Source of the DNA: an uncultured Alphaproteobacteria bacterium
Lineage (GTDB): Bacteria; Pseudomonadota; Alphaproteobacteria; Thalassobaculales; Thalassobaculaceae
Direction: 5' to 3'
Assembly: GCA_938028645.1 (NCBI GenBank)
Contig: CALIMD010000066.1
Location: 1 to 12,963, forward strand
DNA length: 12,963 nucleotides
Positions 6,626 to 12,963 of this stretch are shown here, piece after piece (the stretch's first letter is position 1; every line of letters starts with the position of its first letter). The translations under genes were made by a program, and so were the position numbers. The notes under the pieces are model-generated. The model made no database searches, had not been told where the DNA came from, and saw only the letters and a program-made list of their open reading frames with translations.

Positions 6626-6653
6626 AATTAATGTGATGTGGAAGAATTTACCT

Positions 6654-7328
6654 ATGCGCGAGATTGTTTTAGATACGGAGACTACTGGGTTAGACCCTAA
6701 ACTGGGACATCGAATTGTTGAGATAGGAGCCATAGAGCTTATCAACCACATTCCAACTGACAATATCTACCATTGTTATATTAATCCACAGCGAGAGGTT
6801 GATCAGGGAGCGTTTGAGGTACATGGACTTTCAACTCAATTTCTATCACAATTCGAAATCTTTGAAAATGTGGTAGATGAGTTTAATGCTTTTATCAAAG
6901 ACGACCCTTTAATTATTCACAATGCCCCGTTTGATATTGGGTTTTTAAATTCTGAATTACTGGCGATCCGTCACAATACAATTGATAAAAACAGAATTAT
7001 CGATACGCTCCCCATGGCAAGAGGAAAATTTCCGGGAGCGCAAGTTAATCTTAATGCCCTTTGTAGGAAGTATAACATTGATAATAGTCATAGAGATCTA
7101 CATGGGGCCCTGGTAGATGCAGACTTGCTAGCCAGTGTATATCTTGAATTGATAGGCGGGAAACAACCGGGCTTGAGTCTTGCAAACGAAAGAAAAGGGC
7201 AAAGTATAACAGAGTCGTTTGTTCAGAAAGAGCGAATGAAGCGAGTGTTCGCGGTTAATGGCGCAGAGTTAGAGGCCCATTCAAAACTAGTAGACTCTCT
7301 CACCAACCCAATTTGGAGAATTGAGTGA
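6654..7328 (+). CDS. dnaQ: DNA polymerase III epsilon subunit (3'-5' proofreading exonuclease)
   Basis: Proofreading subunit of the replicative polymerase core, of the DEDDh exonuclease fold. Exo I is LDTETTG (Asp7, Glu9), Exo II is HNAPFD (Asp94), and Exo III is HGALVDADLLA (His150, Asp155). The C-terminal 50 residues form the less conserved tail that in known homologues binds the alpha subunit. I chose ATG 6654 (225 residues, MREIVLDTETTGLDP) because this is the standard family N-terminus and GGAAG at 6640-6644 is 9 bases upstream. The frame also has GTG 6633 and ATG 6636, which would add up to seven residues. It is co-directional with coaE and converges on secB with an 11-base gap and no hairpin between. 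Confidence 0.95.
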   Translation: MREIVLDTETTGLDPKLGHRIVEIGAIELINHIPTDNIYHCYINPQREVDQGAFEVHGLSTQFLSQFEIFENVVDEFNAFIKDDPLIIHNAPFDIGFLNSELLAIRHNTIDKNRIIDTLPMARGKFPGAQVNLNALCRKYNIDNSHRDLHGALVDADLLASVYLELIGGKQPGLSLANERKGQSITESFVQKERMKRVFAVNGAELEAHSKLVDSLTNPIWRIE

Positions 7329-7339
7329 ATTGAGAAGGG

Positions 7340-7819
7340 TCATTTTGGAACATTAGGCTCTGAGTCTTTTTTAGAATCAATATAGAGTTGGGCAAAATTG
7401 ACCGGCTGTAACAAAAGAGGTGGAAATCCACCATTCTGCGTTACGCTCGAAATGATTGATCGAGCAAAAGGAAAGAGCAATTGAGGGCAATCTATAAGTA
7501 AAGCAGGCTCTATATTGTCATCGCTTTCTACTTGAAAAGTAAAAATTCCTGCATACACGAGCTCAATAATGAACAAGGTTTGTGTTTCATCTCGACCAGT
7601 AATTGATGTTGTTAACGAAACCTCATAAACGTGATCCGATAACGGTATAGCCTGTACATCCACATTTACCTCAACGGCTGGCTCACTTTTTGGCTGCAAA
7701 CTACCAGGCGAATTTGGGTTCTCAAAAGAAAAATCTTTAATATATTGAGTGTTAATTTGCATAGTTGTTGGTTCATCCAAACCATTAGTTGAATGGTCGG
7801 CATCGGTGTCTGTAGTCAT
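7340..7819 (-). CDS. secB: Protein-export chaperone SecB
   Basis: Tetrameric cytosolic chaperone that keeps preproteins unfolded and delivers them to SecA. The 159-residue protein has the family blocks INTQYIKDFSFENPNSPGSL (22-41), VYEVSLTTSITGRDETQTLFIIELVYAGIFTF, LLIDCPQLLFPFARSIISSVTQNGGFPPLLLQPVNFAQLYID, and an acidic variable N-terminus as in alphaproteobacterial SecB. The ATG at 7819 is preceded by GAGGGG (7829-7824) at a short spacing of 4. An internal ATG at codon 20 (MQINTQY) is possible but less likely. It lies 125 bp downstream of fxsA on the same strand, so it may be read from the fxsA promoter or its own; I see no clear promoter in that spacer. Confidence 0.96.
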   Translation of the reverse strand: MTTDTDADHSTNGLDEPTTMQINTQYIKDFSFENPNSPGSLQPKSEPAVEVNVDVQAIPLSDHVYEVSLTTSITGRDETQTLFIIELVYAGIFTFQVESDDNIEPALLIDCPQLLFPFARSIISSVTQNGGFPPLLLQPVNFAQLYIDSKKDSEPNVPK

Positions 7820-7944
7820 TTGGCCCCTCGAAAGGATTGGAAGATCATTCAGTTAGGGTTATCACAGCCAACTATGAGTAACAACTTTTCATTACACCAC
7901 AGGTGCGGGACATAAATAATTTTAGATGGATGTCGCTTTGAAAT

Positions 7945-8427
7945 TTAGGTCAGGGGTTTTGTTTTATCTATATCTTCTGGGTTGGGCGTAGACTTAAATT
8001 CCCCGTCAATTATTGTAACGTCAGCATCATTGAATGTCTGATTCTTTTGCAAATGTTGGGCGTGAGCCCGTTCTAAAAAATACTGGAGGCCGAACGAAAG
8101 TAGAATCCTGCGCAGGGGGGGCACCAGTAGTAGTACCCCAATTAAATCTGTGCAGAACCCGGGCAAAAAGAGGAGGAGGCCAGCACCAAGAGCGCCAACA
8201 CCGTCGACTATATGGTTTAAAAAAGCCCCCCTAGTATTACCAGTATGCCTGATATCAGAAAAAGCCAAAATGATTTGTTTCTTGGCTAATGATAAACCAA
8301 TTAGAGCAGTACAAACTGTTAATGCAAAGATTATAAAGACATTAATATACGAACCCGCTTGAATAAATAGAAAAATCTCAATAAAGGCAACGCTAGTGAG
8401 TAGCGTCAAAAAAAAGAAAGATCGCAT
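7945..8427 (-). CDS. fxsA: FxsA family membrane protein
   Basis: Small inner-membrane protein of the FxsA family, named for suppressing F-plasmid exclusion of phage T7 in E. coli; its cellular role remains poorly defined. The 160 residues have three to four hydrophobic segments (about 3-23, 27-48, 73-105). The central signature is VDGVGALGAGLLLFLPGFCTDLIGVLLLVPPLRRIL, followed by a hydrophilic tail. The ATG at 8427 begins MRSFFFLTLL, and a modest GAG lies upstream. It is divergent from the tim44-like gene and sits between it and secB, an arrangement seen in other alphaproteobacteria. Confidence 0.92.
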   Translation of the reverse strand: MRSFFFLTLLTSVAFIEIFLFIQAGSYINVFIIFALTVCTALIGLSLAKKQIILAFSDIRHTGNTRGAFLNHIVDGVGALGAGLLLFLPGFCTDLIGVLLLVPPLRRILLSFGLQYFLERAHAQHLQKNQTFNDADVTIIDGEFKSTPNPEDIDKTKPLT

Positions 8428-8465
8428 AGTTGCTCTAGGTGTACTCAGTTTCTATATATTGGTAA

Positions 8466-8493
8466 TTGATACTTTAAACGTTTTCATTATATC
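8466..8493 (+). promoter_or_regulatory. Predicted promoter for the tim44-mltA-smr operon
   Basis: TTGATA (8466-8471) and TATATC (8488-8493) are separated by 16 bases on the plus strand. The -35 matches at 5 of 6 and the -10 at 4 of 6. Transcription would start near 8500, giving a leader of about 110 nt. The -10 overlaps the opposing fxsA -10. Confidence 0.35.
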
Positions 8494-8514
8494 AACACGA
8501 CTAATGATTGTAGT
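8486..8514 (-). promoter_or_regulatory. Predicted promoter for fxsA (and possibly secB)
   Basis: A perfect TATAAT lies on the minus strand at 8491-8486, about 59 bp upstream of the fxsA ATG, in a typical promoter position. The -35 at 17 bases spacing is weak (ACTACA, 3 of 6). Confidence 0.4.
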
Positions 8515-8608
8515 CTACCCAAAAAGCTGAGATAGTTATATGATAACAATCTGGGTAAGCTGAAGCCATTTAATAAGAGTATAGTGAATTTGGAGCTAAT
8601 TTAAAATC

Positions 8609-9265
8609 ATGAATGACGGGTTCGCATTTTTTGACATAATAATTTTTGCTATGCTTGCAATCTACCTCGTATTCCAATTGCGAAGGGTGTTGGGCCGAAA
8701 AACAGGAATGGAAAAACCCCCAACAAATGAATTTACTGAGGAAAATAAATCGACTTCACAGCAAGAGAATATTATCCCTCTTCATAACGGGAACCAAGAA
8801 CAGGTGGTCACTGCGAGCGGGATTACTAAACTCCGCCAACTAGACACTAACTTTAATGAAAAGGAGTTTATCTCTGGTTCAAGGTCAGCTTTTACTTGGA
8901 TTGTTTCTGCATTTGCTGATGGCGACGCTATGAAACTGGAGCCTTTATTGGGACCAAAACTGTTCAAAAGCTTTGACCAGGCCATACAAGAGCGAGTTGC
9001 CGCCGGCGAGAAACTAGAAACAAATATTGTATCGATAAAATCGGCCCAAATTGATGAAGTTTCAGTGGAGGGTAATACAGCGAGCATTACGGTCGAGTTT
9101 GTTAGCGATCAAATAAAGGTGGTACGTGATACAGAAGAGAATATCGTCGATGGGGATCCTGACACTATAGAAAGCCTGACGGATCTATGGACTTTTAACA
9201 GGGATGTCACTTCGCCGAATCCAAACTGGATATTAACAAGAACAGAAACACCTGCGGAAAATTAG
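8609..9265 (+). CDS. Tim44-like domain membrane protein
   Basis: Bacterial homologue of the mitochondrial import motor subunit Tim44 (called TimA in Caulobacter work). The 218 residues begin with a single membrane segment (about 7-23, FFDIIIFAMLAIYLVFQL), then the conserved RRVLGRKTG stretch, a low-complexity polar linker (about 35-70), and a C-terminal Tim44/Mba1-type domain (about 83-213) with AFTWIVSAFADGD and LTDLWTFNRDV. The N-terminal block is typical of alphaproteobacterial members. The ATG at 8609 has GGAG at 8592-8595, a rather long spacing of 13. It heads an operon with mltA (18-base gap) and smr. The bacterial function is not established; a membrane or envelope role is inferred. 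Confidence 0.88.
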   Translation: MNDGFAFFDIIIFAMLAIYLVFQLRRVLGRKTGMEKPPTNEFTEENKSTSQQENIIPLHNGNQEQVVTASGITKLRQLDTNFNEKEFISGSRSAFTWIVSAFADGDAMKLEPLLGPKLFKSFDQAIQERVAAGEKLETNIVSIKSAQIDEVSVEGNTASITVEFVSDQIKVVRDTEENIVDGDPDTIESLTDLWTFNRDVTSPNPNWILTRTETPAEN

Positions 9266-9283
9266 GCGGGTGAAGCCTTATAA

Positions 9284-10468
9284 ATGTCAGTCTATTTTTG
9301 GTTCAAAACATTAGCGGTTATAAGTGTATTTTATTGTTTAGGATGTGCTAAGATTCCCGACCCGAGGTTGCGTACTGGTGATCTAGAACTGAGAAAAATT
9401 TCTGTTGAATCACTTCCTGGTTTTGAGTCTGACGAAGTGGACCACGCGTTATTAGCCTTCAGGAAATCATGTAAAAAAATAGCTAGAAAAAATTTGCGTA
9501 CTCGGTTCGGGGGTCAGCTATACACCGGTTTAGTGAAAGACTGGGTAGATATATGTACCGGTTTACCGGCTCTAGGGTCTAATAAGGCGAAATATCGTCA
9601 ATACCTCATTCAGAATTTCAAAGCATATAAAATTGATGACCGCGGTAACCCCGAGGGATTATTTACAGGATATTTTGAGCCGATTTTGAAAGGCTCTCTG
9701 ACAAAAAGTGAGAAGTTCTCTGTACCGATTTATCCACGGCCGCTTGATCTGGTTCTGGTTAGCCTTGGCGATTGGCGTAAATCGATGAAAGGAGAGAGAA
9801 TAGCCGGAAAACTTGTTGGCCCGCGTCTCAAGCCATATTTCACCAGAAAAGAAATAAGAGAGGGGGCGCTAGTCAGAACCACTAAGCCAATAATGTGGTT
9901 GAGCAGTGATATAGATGCATTTTTTTTACACATACAGGGTTCTGGAAAGATTGAATTACCTGATGGCTCGCGAGTCAGAATAGGGTATGCTGGTCATAAT
10001 GGGCACAATTATTTCCCAATAGGCCGTCACCTAAAAAAGATAGGGGCTATACCTAGTGAGAATATGTCCTTGCAAAGGATAAAGTCTTGGTTGATCCAAA
10101 ACCCCAAGCAGAAAAACATAGTGATGGATCTGAACCCCTCATACATATTTTTTCGACAGATTGCTAAAGAAGGCCCTATTGGAGCCCAAGGATTGGCATT
10201 AACCCCAGGCCGGTCTCTAGCGGTAGACCGCAAATTCTTTCCATTGGGTATGTTAATATGGCTGGATGTTGATTATGTCGACGAAGAGGGAATGCGGCTG
10301 CAGCGTCTGATGGTTGCGCAAGATACCGGCGGGGCAATTAAGGGGCCAATACGAGGCGATGTATTTTGGGGCTCTGGGGAGAGGGCTTTAGAATTAGCCG
10401 GGCCGATGAAGGCTGAAGGTAATCTATTTATTCTGATCCCGAAAACGGTTTCAATATCGTCAAATTAA
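9284..10468 (+). CDS. mltA: Membrane-bound lytic murein transglycosylase A
   Basis: Cleaves the glycan strand of peptidoglycan to leave 1,6-anhydromuramic ends, acting from the envelope. The 394 residues show an N-terminal hydrophobic segment ending FYCLGC. This is a probable lipoprotein signal with lipidated Cys21, although position -3 is Cys rather than the usual Leu. The MltA domain has FTGYFEP (127-133) and SSDIDAFFLHIQGSG (207-221). The C-terminal 3D domain has AQGLALTPGRSLAVDRKFFPLG (301-322) and AQDTGGAIKGPIRGD (345-359), carrying the conserved aspartates. The ATG at 9284 lacks a strong Shine-Dalgarno and may rely on coupling to the upstream tim44-like gene 18 bases away. All family motifs are intact. 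Confidence 0.95.
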   Translation: MSVYFWFKTLAVISVFYCLGCAKIPDPRLRTGDLELRKISVESLPGFESDEVDHALLAFRKSCKKIARKNLRTRFGGQLYTGLVKDWVDICTGLPALGSNKAKYRQYLIQNFKAYKIDDRGNPEGLFTGYFEPILKGSLTKSEKFSVPIYPRPLDLVLVSLGDWRKSMKGERIAGKLVGPRLKPYFTRKEIREGALVRTTKPIMWLSSDIDAFFLHIQGSGKIELPDGSRVRIGYAGHNGHNYFPIGRHLKKIGAIPSENMSLQRIKSWLIQNPKQKNIVMDLNPSYIFFRQIAKEGPIGAQGLALTPGRSLAVDRKFFPLGMLIWLDVDYVDEEGMRLQRLMVAQDTGGAIKGPIRGDVFWGSGERALELAGPMKAEGNLFILIPKTVSISSN

Positions 10469-10500
10469 AAATTATGATCAAAACCGTGGAGACATGACAG

Positions 10501-11115
10501 ATGAATAAAAGGTCTCGTCCCAAACTAAGTGAGAGTGATCTTGAGTTATTCAATAGAGTTGTTGCTGACGTGAGGCCTCTAAAAGTTCAGGAGAAGTCTT
10601 TTATTGATAAAAAAAACAGCATCAACAGAATGGATAAGTTAAAGAAAACAAACACGATCTCCCATGAGATCGAACCTATCAAACAAATGACAAACATCTC
10701 TAAAGTTCCAATTGTGCTAGGCGATCACTCGCCAGGAAGAGCTCCGGGAATTGATCGGAAAACATCACTAAAATTAAAAAAAGGAAAAGTAGAGATTGAT
10801 TATAAGTTAGACCTGCACGGTTTAACACAAATAGAGGCAAAAAAAGCGCTTGAGGAAGCTATATTAGGGGCGTGGAAAAATAGACTACGGTTAATATTGG
10901 TCATTACTGGAAAAGGCCTTCGTCAATCAAAAAGCAATGGCTTGAATGGTAACGGGGCAACAGGAATTTTGCGTCGAGCTGTTCCCGGGTGGCTTAAAGA
11001 GACACCGCTATCAAATTTTGTTCTAGCATTTTCATCCGCCCAACAAACCCATGGCGGCACGGGCGCGTTTTATGTTCTTTTGCGAAGACAGATTGATCAT
11101 CGTGGCAGGGGATAA
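10501..11115 (+). CDS. Smr domain protein
   Basis: A 204-residue protein with a basic, probably disordered N-terminal half (1-95) and a C-terminal Smr (MutS2-related) domain. The domain motifs are LDLHGLTQIEAKKAL (103-117), ITGKGL (135-140) and HGGTGAFYVLLRR (184-196). Stand-alone Smr proteins of this type can have nuclease activity on nucleic acids; whether this one does is not known. ATG 10501 is supported by GGAG at 10488-10491, 9 bases upstream. It is the last gene of the tim44-mltA-smr operon, 32 bases after mltA, an association common in alphaproteobacteria. It converges on hslU with a 20-base gap and no hairpin. Confidence 0.93.
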   Translation: MNKRSRPKLSESDLELFNRVVADVRPLKVQEKSFIDKKNSINRMDKLKKTNTISHEIEPIKQMTNISKVPIVLGDHSPGRAPGIDRKTSLKLKKGKVEIDYKLDLHGLTQIEAKKALEEAILGAWKNRLRLILVITGKGLRQSKSNGLNGNGATGILRRAVPGWLKETPLSNFVLAFSSAQQTHGGTGAFYVLLRRQIDHRGRG

Positions 11116-11135
11116 AAAGTGCTCGAATGAAGATT

Positions 11136-12443
11136 TTAAAGAATGAATTTTGAGAGATCCGAGTCCTTGGCGAGTTCGCCAACATGTTTTTCTACATATT
11201 CTTTATTTATAATGAGCTCATAGCCCTCGTTATCGGAAGCGGTAAAACTGATGTCGTCTAGAAGTTTTTCCATGATTGTATGTAGCCGCCTAGCTCCAAT
11301 ATTCTCAACCGTTGTGTTAACATTCACTGTTAAATCTGCCAAGTCATTGATCGCGTCTTGATCGAATCTAAGGGTCACCCCCTCTGTTGCTAATAACGCT
11401 GTATATTGTTTAATTAAACTATGCTCTGGCTCTGTTAGAATTCTTTTAAAATCGTCTTTGGTTAATGCACTTAGTTCAACACGGTTTGGTAACCTTCCTT
11501 GCAATTCTGGTAATAGATCAGATGGTTTGCTCAAATGGAAAGCGCCGGACGCTATGAATAAAATAAAATCTGTCTTAACAGACCCATGCTTGGTGGCCAC
11601 GGTAGTGCCCTCTATTAACGGTAAAAGATCGCGCTGCACCCCCTCGCGAGACACATCGCCCCCAGAACGTTCTGATCGAACACAGATTTTGTCAACTTCG
11701 TCTAAGAAGACAATCCCGTTTTGTTCGACTGCATCGATTGCTTGACGAATAATTCTATCCTCATCTAATAATTTATCTGCTTCCTCGTCGATTAGGACCA
11801 AATAGGATTGCTCAACAGACATGCGCCGTTTTTTAGTTCTTCCCCCCATTGCCTTCCCCAGCATATCATTCAGATTTATCATCCCCATTTGCGAGCCAGG
11901 CATTCCAGGAATGTCGATCGTGGGAAGTCCTGAGCCACTATCATTGACCTCTATCTCAATTTCTTTGTCATCAAGCTGACCTTCCCGAAGCATCTTTCTG
12001 AATTTTTGTCGTGTCTCCTCTCTGGCTTCGTCGCCCGCTAATGCTGAAATAACTCGATTTTCGGCTGCTAATTCAGCTGACGCCCTTACCTCTAAACGCA
12101 TTTTTTCCTTAACATTAGTTATCGCGCTTTCAACCAGATCCCGGATTATTTGTTCTACATCGCGGCCCACATAGCCAACTTCTGTGAATTTAGTTGCCTC
12201 TACCTTAATAAAGGGGGCATCGGCTAGCTTGGCTAGTCGTCGTGCAATCTCTGTTTTTCCCACTCCTGTAGGCCCAATCATTAAAATATTTTTAGGTTGA
12301 ACTTCGTCGCGAATAGAATCGTCAAGTTGCTGTCTTCGCCATCGATTTCTCAAAGCTATTGCGACTGCCCTCTTTGCTGTTTCCTGACCAATGATAAACC
12401 GGTCAAGCTCTGAAACTATTTCTCGTGGACTGAACGTTGTCAT
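11136..12443 (-). CDS. hslU: ATP-dependent protease ATPase subunit HslU
   Basis: AAA+ unfoldase (ClpY) that feeds substrates to the HslV peptidase. The 435 residues are full length. Walker A is GPTGVGKT (57-64), the pore loop is GYVGRD (90-95), and the inserted I-domain spans about 110-235. Walker B is GIVFLDEV (243-250, Asp248-Glu249), the sensor-2 region is IGARRLHTIMEKLLDDISF, and the C-terminus DLSKFIL is the canonical tail that inserts into HslV. ATG 12443 is preceded by AGGG at 12454-12451 with 7 bases spacing. It lies 23 bases after hslV in the usual hslV-hslU order, so the two are co-transcribed from a promoter beyond the right edge. Confidence 0.98.
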   Translation of the reverse strand: MTTFSPREIVSELDRFIIGQETAKRAVAIALRNRWRRQQLDDSIRDEVQPKNILMIGPTGVGKTEIARRLAKLADAPFIKVEATKFTEVGYVGRDVEQIIRDLVESAITNVKEKMRLEVRASAELAAENRVISALAGDEAREETRQKFRKMLREGQLDDKEIEIEVNDSGSGLPTIDIPGMPGSQMGMINLNDMLGKAMGGRTKKRRMSVEQSYLVLIDEEADKLLDEDRIIRQAIDAVEQNGIVFLDEVDKICVRSERSGGDVSREGVQRDLLPLIEGTTVATKHGSVKTDFILFIASGAFHLSKPSDLLPELQGRLPNRVELSALTKDDFKRILTEPEHSLIKQYTALLATEGVTLRFDQDAINDLADLTVNVNTTVENIGARRLHTIMEKLLDDISFTASDNEGYELIINKEYVEKHVGELAKDSDLSKFIL

Positions 12444-12466
12444 AGTAAAACCCTAATTTTAATTCG

Positions 12467-12963
12467 CTAGATAATTTCAATGGTTAAGTTATTGTTTGTG
12501 TAGATACAAATTCCCGCTGCAACTTCCATTGATTGCCGTGCTATACTCTCCGCTGTCATATCCGGTTGCTTGCTCAGCGCTCGCGCAGCAGAAAGAGCAT
12601 AGGCGCCTCCGGACCCGATTCCGATAAGCCCATCTTCGGGCTCTAGTACATCACCATTTCCAGAGAGAATTAAGGACGTCTCTTTATCTGCAACAGCCAT
12701 CATCGCCTCTAGCCTTCGTAGGTAGCGATCGGTCCGCCAATCTTTTGCAAGTTCAACGCAGGCTCGGGTTAACTGTAAAGGATGCTGTTCAAGTTTTGCT
12801 TCTAGTCGTTCGAATAAGGTAAAAGCATCGGCTGTAGCGCCTGCAAATCCAGCGATAACCTTACCGTCTGATAAACGCCTTACTTTACGGGCCTGACTTT
12901 TTATTACGGTGTTTCCAAGCGTCACTTGGCCATCGCCAGCGATTACGACCTGGCTTCCTGATC
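12467..12963 (-). CDS. hslV: ATP-dependent protease peptidase subunit HslV, 5' end cut by window
   Basis: Threonine peptidase (ClpQ) of the HslUV protease, a double hexamer of proteasome beta-type subunits. The frame continues to the right edge: the residues SGSQVVIAGDGQVTLGNTVIK are readable up to 12961, so the GTG at 12925 is an internal Val codon and not the start. Visible are the VVIAGDGQVTLGNTV block, IAGFAGATADAFTLFERLE, SGNGDVLEP and GIGSGGAYALSAARAL, all family hallmarks. 164 residues are present. The missing N-terminal part, perhaps a dozen or more residues, would hold the catalytic Thr and the start codon. This is truncation by the window, not a broken gene. Confidence 0.97.
   Translation of the reverse strand, partial: SGSQVVIAGDGQVTLGNTVIKSQARKVRRLSDGKVIAGFAGATADAFTLFERLEAKLEQHPLQLTRACVELAKDWRTDRYLRRLEAMMAVADKETSLILSGNGDVLEPEDGLIGIGSGGAYALSAARALSKQPDMTAESIARQSMEVAAGICIYTNNNLTIEII

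Noticed and set aside
7360..7380. T-run in the 3' part of secB as a dnaQ terminator
   Set aside because: It lies inside secB coding sequence and no stable stem precedes it.
10445..10487. ACGGTTT ... AAACCGT inverted repeat between mltA and smr
   Set aside because: Seven-base arms separated by about 29 bases, with no T-run after the stem. Neither a terminator nor a clear operator.
1..12963. Mobile elements, CRISPR, tRNA/rRNA, defence or biosynthetic clusters
   Set aside because: No transposase, integrase, terminal inverted repeats, spacer-repeat series or RNA gene could be seen. All gene space is accounted for by housekeeping families.

Overview
The window is a core chromosomal segment from an alphaproteobacterium, somewhat AT-rich by eye. 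It appears to span the chromosomal replication origin. The gene order (mnmE, rho, hemJ, hemE, a non-coding gap, then coaE, dnaQ, secB, fxsA, tim44-like, mltA, smr, hslU, hslV) is a conserved origin neighbourhood in Alphaproteobacteria. hemE beside the origin is the arrangement known from Caulobacter. The protein families also fit this class: SecB, HemJ in place of HemG/HemY, a bacterial Tim44-like protein, FxsA, and MltA with Smr.

Left arm (1-5470), read mostly leftward, away from the gap. hemE and hemJ form a tight pair for haem synthesis. The rho gene follows with its own predicted promoter and leader. A zinc-less quinone oxidoreductase gene (qor-like) interrupts the series on the opposite strand. 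mnmE then ends exactly at a perfect 16-bp parS centromere palindrome (43-58). An open frame that runs off the left edge begins inside that parS.

Central gap (5471-6034). This is 564 bp with no convincing gene. It holds a 25-bp pure A/T stretch, a run of T(A/T)(A/G) triplets, and a cluster of three DnaA-box-like 9-mers. A further perfect-consensus DnaA box lies about 260 bp away. I interpret it as oriC. Genes diverge on both sides, so leading-strand transcription moves away from it.

Right arm (6035-12963). coaE and dnaQ run rightward. secB and fxsA run leftward. A tim44-like/mltA/smr operon runs rightward from overlapping divergent promoters shared with fxsA. The hslV-hslU protease operon runs leftward and is cut at the right edge within hslV, before its N-terminal catalytic threonine.

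The genes are ordinary housekeeping genes. I see no mobile element, CRISPR array, RNA gene or defence system, and no undescribed multi-gene system. The unusual signals are at small scale: the origin architecture, the parS fused to a stop/start junction, an in-frame 24-bp duplication inside mnmE, and overlapping divergent promoters. Several gene starts are adjusted from the longest frame because the upstream TTG/GTG codons are weaker choices.
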